This document shows, piece after piece, positions 26,887 to 35,695 of a stretch of 64,000 nt of DNA (within the stretch, counting starts at the first letter, position 1; each line of letters starts with the position of its first letter). The notes below the pieces were generated by a model. It made no database searches. It saw nothing but the letters and a program-made list of their open reading frames with translations, and had not been told where the DNA came from. The DNA comes from Marinobacter nanhaiticus D15-8W (lineage in GTDB: Bacteria; Pseudomonadota; Gammaproteobacteria; Pseudomonadales; Oleiphilaceae): the NCBI RefSeq assembly GCF_036511935.1, contig NZ_AP028878.1, positions 2,790,001 to 2,854,000 of the forward strand. Direction: 5' to 3'. Both the position numbers and the translations under genes were made by a program.

Positions 26887-27894
26887 TCACTTGGACTCCG
26901 GGATAAAGCCACGCTTGACGGCGGTTTCCGGATCAAGTGCATCCTCGGGAAGCTCGTTCGCCTCGGAGACATAGGCCCAGGTCTTCTTGATGCGTTCGGG
27001 GGTGAAAACACCGACGCCGTCTTTTTCGGTGACGTCGTTGAAGATCAACTCCATCGTGTCGCGGATCTGACCGGCGGCGACGTCGGGATCCACCTCCGGC
27101 ACCATGGCATGGAGATGCTCGCCGGCCTTTTCAGGGTTGTCCCGGGTAAACGCCACCGCCTTGGCAAAGGCTTTCAGGAAACGCCTGGCGACCTCAGGCC
27201 GCTCTTCAAGGAACTTGTCCGCCGCCACGATGGAGGAGCTGTAGAGTTCGAGGCCCGCTTCGGACCAGGGCAGCACACGGATGTCCTTGCCTGCTTCGGC
27301 GGCCTGGCTCTTGAACAGGGCCACGTTGGTGACCCATGCGATAATCGCATCGGTGTTACCGGTAATCAGCATCGGCCCGAGCGCGCCGGGGTCGGACTTG
27401 GTGAGCGTTACGGCGTCCGCTGGCATGTCATTCTCCTTGAGCACCAGCGGCAGGAATGCATTGGAAGACGTAAACGGGGATGTGGCGACGCGCTTGCCCT
27501 CGATATCCGTAATGGTCTCGATGTCGCTATCCGCCAGCGTGAAGAACGCATGCGGCGCCTGGGTGAACAGCGCATAGACCGCGCTGACCGGCACGTCGTC
27601 CTGCGCCCTGGCGGCCATCAATGCACCGATGTCCGCACTACCGATATCGGACTGACCCGTGGCCATCTTGGTCACCGCATCGGTGGAACCCCGGCCGCTG
27701 GCTATGGACACTTCGATATCCTCATCCGTGAAATAGCCTTCCTGAATTCCCACATAAACCGGCGCCTTGTCCCCACCGGGCAGCCAGTCGAGCTGGTAAA
27801 CCACCTTGTCGGCCGCAGTGGCCATGCCGGTTCCAACCAGGTTTCCAGCCAGTGTAGCGGCCATCAGAAGGGCCCGTGACGTTCTGCTTATCAT
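26887..27894 (-). CDS. NMT1/THI5-like substrate-binding protein
   Basis: A 335-aa periplasmic binding protein. The signal peptide MISRTSRALLMAATLAGNLVG with cleavage after ATA precedes VVYQLDWLPGGDKAPVYVGIQEGYFTDEDIEVSI, the hallmark of the NMT1/THI5-like family (ThiY, RibY and related). Further blocks are GSTDAVTKMATGQSDIG and KRVATSPFTSSNAFLPLVL. GGAGAG precedes the ATG at 27894. Family ligands include formyl-aminopyrimidines, riboflavin and other heterocycles, so the ligand here is probably a small ring compound. It starts 38 bp after the EamA exporter gene. Confidence 0.92.
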   Translation of the reverse strand: MISRTSRALLMAATLAGNLVGTGMATAADKVVYQLDWLPGGDKAPVYVGIQEGYFTDEDIEVSIASGRGSTDAVTKMATGQSDIGSADIGALMAARAQDDVPVSAVYALFTQAPHAFFTLADSDIETITDIEGKRVATSPFTSSNAFLPLVLKENDMPADAVTLTKSDPGALGPMLITGNTDAIIAWVTNVALFKSQAAEAGKDIRVLPWSEAGLELYSSSIVAADKFLEERPEVARRFLKAFAKAVAFTRDNPEKAGEHLHAMVPEVDPDVAAGQIRDTMELIFNDVTEKDGVGVFTPERIKKTWAYVSEANELPEDALDPETAVKRGFIPESK

Positions 27895-27931
27895 GTCTAC
27901 TCTCTCCAACGTTTCCAGGATATGGGTATCG

Positions 27932-28942
27932 TTATTGGTTCACCGGCGATACGGCTGATTCTTGGTTTTTTGCGAGTCCCTGCCCTGCCCGATTGCGCTC
28001 GAGGCGGGCCTGGCGACGATCGGCCAGCCCCACCAGCACGATCGCCGAGGCAATAAGAAGGAATCCGGTGATATCGGTGGCCAACGGCGTTTCGCCAAGG
28101 ATCCAGACCGAAGCCATGATCCCGACGGCCGGTACGGCAGCCGAACTCAACGACAGGCTGACTGCGGGCAGCGAACGCATCGCACCCACCTGGGCCGCCA
28201 CACAAAGGCCCGACGCAATCGCGCCGCTGAACAGCACGTTCCAGACAAACCCCGGACTCCACTGAATGGCGGAGAAATCCTCAAAGGCCAAGGCGAACGG
28301 GGTTAATGCAGCAAGGGAGGTGCCGATCTGCCAGGGAATCAGCGACAGCACATCCCCTTTCCACGTATGGCGGCGCACATGAATCAGGCCGGAGGTCCAG
28401 ACAAGCGTGGCGCAGACGATAATGCCGATACCCAGGAGTACGTCGTGGTCGCTCCAGCTCAGGGACATCGGATTGATGATGGTGATGAGCCCGGTGAGCC
28501 CCAGGCCAACGCCGATGGCTTTGGGCAGTGTCAACCGTTCACCCAGGAAGATCGCAGCGGCCGGCACTACCCAGATCGGCGTGGTATAGGCGAGTATCAC
28601 CGCTCGGCCAGCCGGCAGGTACTGCAACCCGAGCGTGACCAGCGTGATAAAGCCCATGTTTTGCAGGATGCCCACGGAGAACACCACCGGCCAGTCCTGA
28701 CGGTGAGGGAGCCGGAGATTGCCCATAAGGAAGGCGATAATGAACATCGTGCCCATACCCAGGGACATGCGCAGCATGGTGTATATCAGCGGCGGACTAT
28801 GGGCCAGACCCAGTTTCAGCACCGGGAAATTGAAGCCCCAGCCCAACGCCGTGCATGCCAATAACAGGTAGCCCATTCCCCAGCTGTAGGAGGGCTGTCC
28901 CGATGCGCTCGACGACGCGGTGATACGGCGTGGGTTTGGCAT
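27932..28942 (-). CDS. EamA/DMT-family transporter
   Basis: A 336-aa transporter with two EamA repeats and about ten membrane helices: LLLACTALGWGFNFPVLKLGL, GLQYLPAGRAVILAYTTPIWVVPAAAIFLGERLTLPKAIGVGLGLTGL, and AVPAVGIMASVWILGETPLATDITGFLLIAS. Such proteins usually export metabolites or amino acids. It is the first gene of the minus-strand operon that continues with the ABC transporter and the deaminase. The C-terminal tail is basic and hydrophilic. Substrate cannot be predicted. Confidence 0.9.
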   Translation of the reverse strand: MPNPRRITASSSASGQPSYSWGMGYLLLACTALGWGFNFPVLKLGLAHSPPLIYTMLRMSLGMGTMFIIAFLMGNLRLPHRQDWPVVFSVGILQNMGFITLVTLGLQYLPAGRAVILAYTTPIWVVPAAAIFLGERLTLPKAIGVGLGLTGLITIINPMSLSWSDHDVLLGIGIIVCATLVWTSGLIHVRRHTWKGDVLSLIPWQIGTSLAALTPFALAFEDFSAIQWSPGFVWNVLFSGAIASGLCVAAQVGAMRSLPAVSLSLSSAAVPAVGIMASVWILGETPLATDITGFLLIASAIVLVGLADRRQARLERNRAGQGLAKNQESAVSPVNQ

Positions 28943-29361
28943 ATGGCTCCAACCGGCATATCTTATGGGTACTGCAGGCCTGGCAAGATCGACCCAGCTT
29001 GAGCTTGCTCATTCCTGCCCGTCCGGCCAGCATTCTGTTTCAGGCTAAACCGTGCAATCGCGGCTCCTTTCGTACAAAGCCTCAATTACTTGACCAGTCA
29101 TTCAATATTTTGCAAATGCAATCCCGGTGCCAGTTATTTAGGCGGTAAAAGCCTCGGCCGGCGTGCTTGACCACACGCGTACGCACTGCTTTGAAACATA
29201 TCCAGGAAGAACTGCACCGTTAACGAGCCATTCTTTCCTGGCTCGCTTCTGCGCCTTCCCGGGGATGCTTCCAGGAAAGCCTGTCCGCCCGGTCAGGAAT
29301 GGCATGGTTTCTGAATGGCCAGCGGAAACATCAACCTGCATTCCCGACTCTTGGAGGCTGT
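28943..29361. other. 420-bp divergent control region
   Basis: This separates the EamA/ABC/deaminase operon (minus) from the dioxygenase/hydrolase pair (plus) and holds no convincing gene. It is AT-richer in the middle (29080-29130). It contains TTGACC twice (29090 and 29167), the first inside a near-palindrome. GGCTC/CCAGGAA blocks recur near 29203-29275. Promoters for both directions should lie here. Confidence 0.55.
29090..29105. promoter_or_regulatory. Possible TetR/RutR-type operator
   Basis: TTGACCAGTCATTCAA has a left half identical to, and a right half partly matching, the RutR consensus TTGACCA-NN-TGGTCAA (TCAA conserved; 5 of 7 positions in the right half). It sits mid-way between the two divergent operons. 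No regulator gene is adjacent, so this is a weak inference. Confidence 0.3.
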
Positions 29362-30324
29362 ATGTCATTGCTTCGCTCGGCACCCCCGCCGGTTTCCAAT
29401 AGCGTGCCGGTTATCGACCTGCACCCCGCCAGGGATGAACAGCTTGGGTATGCGTTGCGCCAAGCCTGCCTTGATACCGGTTTCTTCTATATCGCCCACC
29501 ACGGTATCGACGAGGCCCTGATCGAGCGCGTGTTCGAGGCGTCAAAGGCGTTCTTCGACCAGCCCCTGGAACGGAAGAAACAGGTCGACAAGGCCAAATC
29601 GCCGGCGAATCGCGGTTACGAATTCCTGAAAGGTCAGACGTTGGAGGCAGGCGCGCCTCCGGATCTTAAGGAAGGTTTCTACATTGGTGAGGAGCTTAGC
29701 GCGGACGACCCACGGGTCCGTGGCGGTGAATTCAATGCCGGCGCCAATCAATGGCCCGAGGACGTACCCGGGTTTCGGGAGACGATGAACGAATACTTCG
29801 CCGCCATGTTAGGGCTGAGCAAACGCATCATGCGCGGGCTCGCCCTGTCCCTGGATCTACCGGAGGGCTATTTCGACGAATTCTGTCGCGAACCTCTGGC
29901 AACCCTGCGACTGCTGCATTACCCGCAACAGCCGGAAAAGCCAGCGCCCGGCGAAAAAGGCTGTGGAGCCCATACGGATTTCGGCGGCATAACCATTTTG
30001 CTGCTTGACGACAATCCCGGCTTGCAGGTGTGGGATATCCGAAGCGAGCGGTGGATGGACGTGGACCCGATACCCGGCACCTTCGTCGTCAACCTCGGCG
30101 ACATGGTGGCCCGCTGGACCAACGATCGATACCGGTCGACCCTGCACCGGGTGGTGAACACCTCCGGCAATGAACGCTATTCGGTGCCTTTCTTCTTCAG
30201 CGGCCAGTTGCAACACGAAGTGCACTGTCTGCCCAATTGCCTCAATGCGGGCGAAACACCGAAATATCCGCCGACGACCGTGGGCGATCACATGCGTGAA
30301 ATGTATCGGAGAACCTATGCCTGA
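29362..30324 (+). CDS. 2-oxoglutarate/Fe(II) dioxygenase (IPNS-like family)
   Basis: A 320-aa oxygenase of the isopenicillin N synthase family. The N-terminal DIOX_N region reads VIDLHPARDEQLGYALRQACLDTGFFYIAHHGID. The iron ligands are H and D in CGAHTDFGGITILL and H in RSTLHRVV, and the 2-oxoglutarate Arg is in RYSVPFFF. TTGGAGG precedes the ATG at 29362; the frame opens at 29299 without similarity. It overlaps the hydrolase gene by eight bases. Members hydroxylate diverse small molecules, including thymine in fungi; the substrate here is unknown. Confidence 0.9.
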   Translation: MSLLRSAPPPVSNSVPVIDLHPARDEQLGYALRQACLDTGFFYIAHHGIDEALIERVFEASKAFFDQPLERKKQVDKAKSPANRGYEFLKGQTLEAGAPPDLKEGFYIGEELSADDPRVRGGEFNAGANQWPEDVPGFRETMNEYFAAMLGLSKRIMRGLALSLDLPEGYFDEFCREPLATLRLLHYPQQPEKPAPGEKGCGAHTDFGGITILLLDDNPGLQVWDIRSERWMDVDPIPGTFVVNLGDMVARWTNDRYRSTLHRVVNTSGNERYSVPFFFSGQLQHEVHCLPNCLNAGETPKYPPTTVGDHMREMYRRTYA

Positions 30325-31072
30325 GCGCCTGCCAACAGTGGTGCTAATCCATGGTGCCTGGGCCGGCAGTTGGGGGTGGGCCAAACTGCAACCCTTGCTC
30401 GATTCGCACGGCCTGCGCAGCATCGCGATTGACCTTCCCGGTAACGGGACCACGCCGGCTGCACCGGGCGAGGCGTCGCTAACCGGCTACGTGGAGTACG
30501 TGGTACAGGAAATCGAGGCCATCGACGACGACGTGGTGCTGGTCGCCCATTCCGGAGGCGGTGTCACGGCGACGCAGGTTGGCGAAACGATTCCGGAGCG
30601 AATCAAAGGCATCGTTTATATCGCCGGTATGATGCTGCCAAGCGGAATCGGGTTCGGCCATGTATGCAGGACAATGATCGATACATATCCAGAAGCAGCG
30701 GGTATCGGACCTCATCTCGTATGGTCGGACGACCAGCGCTCCAGTCGTGTACCCCCCGACGCGGCGCGCCGGATATTTCTCCAGGATCTGCCGGAAATGG
30801 AAGCCCGGCAAGCCGCCCTGAAACTATCCGCCCAGCCGGAGGCTGGCCGCGCGATGGTGCCGCATTGGACCGAGGCACGATTTGGACAGCTCCCCCGGCT
30901 TTACATCGAGGCGACCGAAGACCGCTCCGTGATCCTTGAGGTTCAGCGGCAAATGCAGGCGCTCGTCCCAGGTGCACGAAAAGCCACGCTCAATACCGGG
31001 CACTTCCCACAGGTCGCAGCACCTGAACAGTTATTGGCCGCCCTACTCCCCTTTATCCGGGACGTCGCCTGA
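30317..31072 (+). CDS. Alpha/beta hydrolase
   Basis: A 251-aa soluble hydrolase of the EstC/salicylate-esterase-like group. The oxyanion motif is VVLIHGAWAGSWGW, the nucleophile elbow VLVAHSGGGV (Ser), and the catalytic His LNTGHFPQV; an acid candidate lies in EATEDRSV. The ATG at 30317 overlaps the dioxygenase stop, so the two are coupled and may act in sequence. Its 3' end overlaps the end of cobF by 30 bp in convergent orientation. Substrate unknown. Confidence 0.9.
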   Translation: MPERLPTVVLIHGAWAGSWGWAKLQPLLDSHGLRSIAIDLPGNGTTPAAPGEASLTGYVEYVVQEIEAIDDDVVLVAHSGGGVTATQVGETIPERIKGIVYIAGMMLPSGIGFGHVCRTMIDTYPEAAGIGPHLVWSDDQRSSRVPPDAARRIFLQDLPEMEARQAALKLSAQPEAGRAMVPHWTEARFGQLPRLYIEATEDRSVILEVQRQMQALVPGARKATLNTGHFPQVAAPEQLLAALLPFIRDVA

Positions 31073-31855
31073 ACGAACCGATTGCACGGACACCAGGGCG
31101 TTGTCACGTTTGAGAAGGTAGATATCCATGATCCACCCGTGCTGACGGCGCAGCTCCGCACGACGCTCCAGGATACGATCGGCCACATCCGCTAACCGGC
31201 CCTCGATCAGGCATTGCTTATCCATGCCGAGATAGGCCCCCCACCAGATATAGACATCCTCCGATGAGATAACCGTAAACGCACCGCCGCCATCCAGCAT
31301 CACCGCTACGGCGTTCACACCTCCGGGCCAGCCGTCCTCCCGCAGACGGCGTCCAGTCGTGATCTGGACCGGTTCAGCCAACGAGTTGAGCGGGATACGG
31401 TGTTCGGCAGTCAGCACCTGAAGACTGGTGATCCCCGGCACCACCGTGAGGTTGATTGACCTACCAGAGCTCTGCAACCGGCCGGCAATACGCAGGCTGC
31501 TGTCGTACAGGGAGGGATCGCCCCAGATCATAAGGGCGACACGGCCGCTCCCGGACAAATGGCGGTCGATTAACTCGCCCCAAACGGCTGAGATCGCGTC
31601 ATGCCAATCATCGACGGTGGCCAGGTAGTCGTCGCGTCTGTCACGCACGGGTAGATCGAACTCGACGACATTAACCGGCGCCTCCGGTTCGAGTAGGGAC
31701 TGGCACAGCATCCGTCGCAGGTCCACCAGGTCAGCCTTCGCCTCACCTTTACGGGGAAGGAGGATCAGGTCGGCCTCGTTCAAGGCACGGACCGCAGCGA
31801 GGGTGACCTGGTCCGGGTTGCCGGTGCCGATACCGATCAGTGAGAGCTCGATCAC
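31043..31855 (-). CDS. cobF: CobF, precorrin-6A synthase (deacetylating)
   Basis: A 270-aa SAM-dependent methyltransferase that methylates C1 of precorrin-5 and releases acetate in the aerobic pathway. It begins [43 protein letters not shown], typical of CobF, and has [16 protein letters not shown] and [19 protein letters not shown]. The GTG start at 31855 overlaps the cobM stop as GTGA. It is the last gene of the long minus-strand cob operon, and its 3' end overlaps that of the convergent hydrolase. Confidence 0.95.
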   Translation of the reverse strand: MIELSLIGIGTGNPDQVTLAAVRALNEADLILLPRKGEAKADLVDLRRMLCQSLLEPEAPVNVVEFDLPVRDRRDDYLATVDDWHDAISAVWGELIDRHLSGSGRVALMIWGDPSLYDSSLRIAGRLQSSGRSINLTVVPGITSLQVLTAEHRIPLNSLAEPVQITTGRRLREDGWPGGVNAVAVMLDGGGAFTVISSEDVYIWWGAYLGMDKQCLIEGRLADVADRILERRAELRRQHGWIMDIYLLKRDNALVSVQSVRSGDVPDKGE

Positions 31856-32646
31856 GACTCGCCCCCCGAGGTGTCGGCAAATGGCGACGCGGCGGACTGG
31901 GGGCGGAAGCGGCGATCGTAGTCGAAGGAATAGAGGCGACTCTCCTCGAAGTCGTCCGACGCCAGGGCCGGTCCGACAAGAATCAGCGCGGTGCGATTCA
32001 TGCCCGCGTCCATCGCCGATTCGATATCCGCCAACCGTCCGCGAATCACACGTTCGTCGGGCCAGCTGGCTCGCCAGACCACAGCCACTGGACAATCGGC
32101 GCCATAATGAGGCGTGAGATCGGCGACGACCTGGGCCAGGTTATGGATCGACAGATGAATGGCGAGGGTCGCCCCGGTACGTGCAAAATTCGCCAGGGAC
32201 TCGCCAACGGGCATCGCGCTGGCCCGCCCGGGCGTGCGGGTTAACACCACCGACTGGGCCACACCGGGCAGGGTCAGCTCGTTGCCCAGGGTGGCGGCTG
32301 CCGCGGCGAAGGACGGGACGCCCGGCGTAATCGTAAAGGGAATCGATAGCTGACGCAGCCGTCGCAATTGCTCTCCCATCGCCGACCACACTGAAACGTC
32401 GCCCGAATGCAGGCGGGCGACGTCCTTACCTTCGCGATGGGCCTGATGGATTTCCGCGATGATATCGTCGAGAGCCATCGGTGCCGTGTTGACGATCCTC
32501 GCGCCCTCGGGACAATGGCTCAGCACTTCCTCCGGCACGAGTGAACCCGCATAGAGACACACCGGACACGCGGCGATCAGGTCACGGCCCCGCAGCGTCA
32601 GCAAGTCCGGTGCTCCGGGACCGGCGCCAATAAAATGTACTGTCAT
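31852..32646 (-). CDS. cobM: CobM, precorrin-4 C11-methyltransferase
   Basis: A 264-aa tetrapyrrole methylase. It starts [24 protein letters not shown] and contains [34 protein letters not shown] and [23 protein letters not shown], all CobM/CbiF hallmarks. It adds the C11 methyl group to precorrin-4. Four-base overlaps at both ends (cobE upstream, cobF downstream) indicate tight translational coupling. Confidence 0.97.
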   Translation of the reverse strand: MTVHFIGAGPGAPDLLTLRGRDLIAACPVCLYAGSLVPEEVLSHCPEGARIVNTAPMALDDIIAEIHQAHREGKDVARLHSGDVSVWSAMGEQLRRLRQLSIPFTITPGVPSFAAAAATLGNELTLPGVAQSVVLTRTPGRASAMPVGESLANFARTGATLAIHLSIHNLAQVVADLTPHYGADCPVAVVWRASWPDERVIRGRLADIESAMDAGMNRTALILVGPALASDDFEESRLYSFDYDRRFRPQSAASPFADTSGGES

Positions 32647-33017
32647 AGCCAGGGAACCTCAGCGACTTCCGCCACCGCGCAGGTGGCCATCCTGTCTTTG
32701 GAAACCATTCGCGGTCCGAGTAGTCGAGCGTCGCGGCCTGCCCCGGCCAATGCGACGGCTTCGGCAAAGCTGCCAGTGCCTTTCTCCCGAAGGCTGGCTT
32801 CCGATTGGGTCATCGTCGAGATCTCCTTGAAAACGCCCTCGTCGACAAGCTTCACTTGCAGGTTCCGCCTTAGGCCCAACGCTTCCACGGCTCCCCTCTT
32901 TCGGGAACCCGCCACGAGGCAATCGATATCGCCATGCGCCTCAACCGCCAACGCGAGCGCCTCAGCGAGCGAATCCACACGGGCACCTTTTCGGTATCCA
33001 AAGCCGGCCACCTTCAT
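32643..33017 (-). CDS. cobE: CobE, cobalamin biosynthesis protein (CbiG C-terminal type)
   Basis: A 124-aa protein matching CobE and the CbiG C-terminal domain: [29 protein letters not shown], then [19 protein letters not shown] and [16 protein letters not shown]. CobE is needed for the aerobic pathway, although its exact step is not settled. The ATG at 33017 overlaps the cobL stop as ATGA; an upstream ATG at 33032 would lie inside cobL. Confidence 0.92.
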   Translation of the reverse strand: MKVAGFGYRKGARVDSLAEALALAVEAHGDIDCLVAGSRKRGAVEALGLRRNLQVKLVDEGVFKEISTMTQSEASLREKGTGSFAEAVALAGAGRDARLLGPRMVSKDRMATCAVAEVAEVPWL

Positions 33018-34225
33018 CGGGTAATCCGCCACTGCACAATCGGGTAGCTGGCCTTCCAGCCACGGCGTCGACCAATGGGTCGCGCGTCGGCCAGCTCAAT
33101 CCGGCCCAGGTCGCCGCCCTTCAGCACATGCCATTGGGCCAGCAGCGCTTCGGATTCCAGGGTCACGGCATTGGCGACGATCCGGACGCCCTTCGGTAAA
33201 CGATCCCACAGGGTGTCGAGCAGTTCAGCCGTCAGCCCGCCACCTATAAAGACCGCGTCCGGTAGCGGTTGACCTTCGAGGGCTTCAGGAACGGCGCCTT
33301 CGATGATCTCCAGCCAGTCCACGCCCAACGCCGAGGCATTCCGCCTTGCCCGGGCAGCGCGTTCGGACGACCTCTCAAAGCCGATGGCGCTGTTTTCCGC
33401 GTGGGTCAGCAGCCATTCAATGGCAATCGAGCCCGAGCCGGAGCCGATATCCCAGAGCCGCTCGCCTGCCTTTGGGGCCAGTGCGGCCAGGGTCATAGCG
33501 CGCACCCGTTGCTTGGTAATCTGGCCGTCGTGTTCAAAGAATTCATCCGGTAATCCGGGCGCCAGAGGCATCGCGGGCCCATTGCCATCGACTTCCAGCC
33601 CGACCGCAACGGGATGTTCGATATCAACAGGAAGCATCTGATCCGTCGTTATACTTCGAACCCTTTCCCGCTCTCCCCCCAGGGCTTCGAGAATATGGAG
33701 CGTCGAAGCCGAGAACCCACAGCGGGTAAGCAGAGCGGACAACTCAGCAACGGCGTCGCCATCTCGAAGCAAGACGATCAAACGCTGCCCCGACTGAAGA
33801 GCAGGACGAATCCTGGTCAGAGGCGCGGCATGCAGGCCGAGACAGCGGGTGCGCTCCAGCCCCCAACCCAGGCGGGCAGCCGCCAGGCTGAACGTGGATG
33901 GCGACGGATGCGAGAGCCACTCACCGGCCGATAGATGACGAGCCAGGACGGTACCCGCACCGAACCAGAACGGATCGCCGGACACCAACATCACCACCTG
34001 CCGACCGCGTTCGGCAAGGAGTTCGGGAACACCATCGGCGAACGGTACCGGCCATTCGCGCACTTCGGCCTGGAGGCTGGGCAGCACACGGAGGTGGCGC
34101 GCGGCTCCAAACACAATCTCGGCTCGCTCCAGCGCGGCTTTGCTTGCCGGCGTCAGACCGTTTATGCCACTCTCCCCCCAGCCTAAAATCGTCAGCCAGG
34201 GGGCGTCCGCTACGTCAGCCATCAT
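33014..34225 (-). CDS. cobL: CobL, precorrin-6Y C5,15-methyltransferase (decarboxylating)
   Basis: A ~403-aa bifunctional enzyme. The N-terminal CbiE-like half has LTILGWGESGINGLTPASKAALERAEIVFGAARHL and VMLVSGDPFWFGAGTVLA. The C-terminal CbiT-like half has ITKQRVRAMTLAALAPKAGERLWDIGSGSGSIAIEW and DAVFIGGGLT. It methylates C5 and C15 and decarboxylates the C12 side chain. Two tandem ATGs (34225, 34222) are possible starts. The start codon physically overlaps that of the divergent cobK (34224), so no separate promoter space exists between them. Confidence 0.96.
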   Translation of the reverse strand: MMADVADAPWLTILGWGESGINGLTPASKAALERAEIVFGAARHLRVLPSLQAEVREWPVPFADGVPELLAERGRQVVMLVSGDPFWFGAGTVLARHLSAGEWLSHPSPSTFSLAAARLGWGLERTRCLGLHAAPLTRIRPALQSGQRLIVLLRDGDAVAELSALLTRCGFSASTLHILEALGGERERVRSITTDQMLPVDIEHPVAVGLEVDGNGPAMPLAPGLPDEFFEHDGQITKQRVRAMTLAALAPKAGERLWDIGSGSGSIAIEWLLTHAENSAIGFERSSERAARARRNASALGVDWLEIIEGAVPEALEGQPLPDAVFIGGGLTAELLDTLWDRLPKGVRIVANAVTLESEALLAQWHVLKGGDLGRIELADARPIGRRRGWKASYPIVQWRITR

Positions 34226-34970
34226 GAAAGTCCTGATTCTCGGAGGCACCGCCGAAGCCAGCGCCCTGGCCCACACCCTGGCGGCCCACGACATTCCCGC
34301 CGTTTTCAGCTACGCCGGCCGCGTCGCAACGCCCAAAGCGCAGCCCATACCGACCCGCATCGGTGGATTCGGCGGCGTCGACGGCTTGATCAGCTACCTG
34401 TTTGCCTGCGGCATCACTCATATCGTCGACGCGACTCATCCATTCGCCGGGCAAATGAGCCGCAATGCGGTTCTCGCCGCGAAGAGCACTGGAATCCCCT
34501 TGATTGCCCTGACCCGTCCACCCTGGCAACCGGTCGAAGGCGATCGCTGGCATCATGTCCGCGATATCGATGCCGCAGTCGATGCCGTTGCGGGCGAGCC
34601 CCGGCGCATCCTGCTCGCCATCGGCCGGATGCATCTCGAGGCGTTCCGGGATCAGCCACAGCATCACTATCTCCTGCGGCTGGTCGACACGCCGGAAAAC
34701 CCCATGCCGCTCCCCGACTGCACGGTGACCATCGATCGCGGTCCGTTCACGGTCGAAGGCGACCTTCACCTGCTCCGGAAACACCGGATCGATCTGGTCG
34801 TTTCCAAGAATGCAGGCGGGCAAGGTGCGGCTGCCAAGATCACGGCTGCCCGTCAGCTCGGCCTGCCCGTGTTGATGATCGATCGTCCCGCACTGCCTGA
34901 GCGCCGTGAGGTCCACGATAGCGATGCGGTCCTGGACTGGCTGCATCACGGCGCCGACCTCGGCGTGTAA
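34224..34970 (+). CDS. cobK: CobK, precorrin-6A reductase
   Basis: A 248-aa NADPH-dependent reductase that makes precorrin-6B. It starts MKVLILGGTAEASALAHTLAAHDI, with IVDATHPFAGQMSRNA, LALIRP-like LIALTRPPWQ, ILLAIGRMHLEAF and VVSKNAGGQGAAAKITAARQLGLPVLMIDRP, all CobK/CbiJ hallmarks. It is the only plus-strand gene within the main cob run. Its start codon overlaps that of cobL and its end overlaps the end of cobJ by 25 bp. Its promoter must lie inside cobL. Confidence 0.96.
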   Translation: MKVLILGGTAEASALAHTLAAHDIPAVFSYAGRVATPKAQPIPTRIGGFGGVDGLISYLFACGITHIVDATHPFAGQMSRNAVLAAKSTGIPLIALTRPPWQPVEGDRWHHVRDIDAAVDAVAGEPRRILLAIGRMHLEAFRDQPQHHYLLRLVDTPENPMPLPDCTVTIDRGPFTVEGDLHLLRKHRIDLVVSKNAGGQGAAAKITAARQLGLPVLMIDRPALPERREVHDSDAVLDWLHHGADLGV

Positions 34971-35695
34971 ACCAGCGGTGCTCCGTGCCGTTCGATAACG
35001 CGGGTCAGGCTCGACCCGACGATCACCAGCGTGCGCATATCCGCCATATCCGGTGTGGCGTCAGCCAACGTCGTTACGCGTACCGATTCGTCCGCGGTGG
35101 AAACGGCACGGGCAAAAACGATGACCCTATCCTGATCACACGCGTCCCGCAGGATATCCAGCGTCCTGGCGAAGCCCTCTGGCCGGGCTTTTGAACGCGG
35201 GTTGTAAAAGGCCATGGCAAAATCCGCCTCGGCGGCGAGGCGCAACCGCTTCTCGATCAGCGGCCAGGGTTTAAGGTTGTCCGAAAGATTGATGCAGCAG
35301 AAATCATGCCCCAGAGGGGCGCCTACCCGGGCACTGGCCGCGAGCATGGCGGAGATACCGGGCAATACCCGGATATCGAGGGTCTGCGAAGCCGGATCGC
35401 CGGCTTCAAGCGCCTCGAAAACCGCCGCTGCCATGGCAAAGATACCCGGGTCCCCGGACGACACCACCACGACCTTGCGGCCTGCCGCAGCCATTTCCAA
35501 TGCGTGGGACGCACGTTCGATTTCCTGCCGGTTGTCGGTGCTGTGGCGAACCAGCCCGTCCCGAGGGGGTATGCGCTCGACGTAGGGTTTGTACCCGACG
35601 ATATCCGTGGCTTCGGCCAGGGCCTCGCTGACTTCAGGCGTAATCAATTCGGCCGAGCCTGGGCCAAGCCCGGCAATAACCAGCGATCCGGTCAC
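34946..35695 (-). CDS. cobJ: CobJ, precorrin-3B C17-methyltransferase
   Basis: A 249-aa methylase that contracts the ring while methylating C17. It has LVIAGLGPGSAELITPEVSEALAEATDIVGYKPYVERI, VVVVSSGDPGIFAMAAAVFEAL, LPGISAMLAASARVGAPLGHDFCCINLSDNLKPW and FYNPRSKAR, strong CobJ/CbiH signatures. Its start overlaps cobI by four bases. At its 3' end it runs 25 bp into the convergent cobK, after which the operon resumes with cobL. Confidence 0.97.
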   Translation of the reverse strand: MTGSLVIAGLGPGSAELITPEVSEALAEATDIVGYKPYVERIPPRDGLVRHSTDNRQEIERASHALEMAAAGRKVVVVSSGDPGIFAMAAAVFEALEAGDPASQTLDIRVLPGISAMLAASARVGAPLGHDFCCINLSDNLKPWPLIEKRLRLAAEADFAMAFYNPRSKARPEGFARTLDILRDACDQDRVIVFARAVSTADESVRVTTLADATPDMADMRTLVIVGSSLTRVIERHGAPLVYTPRSAP

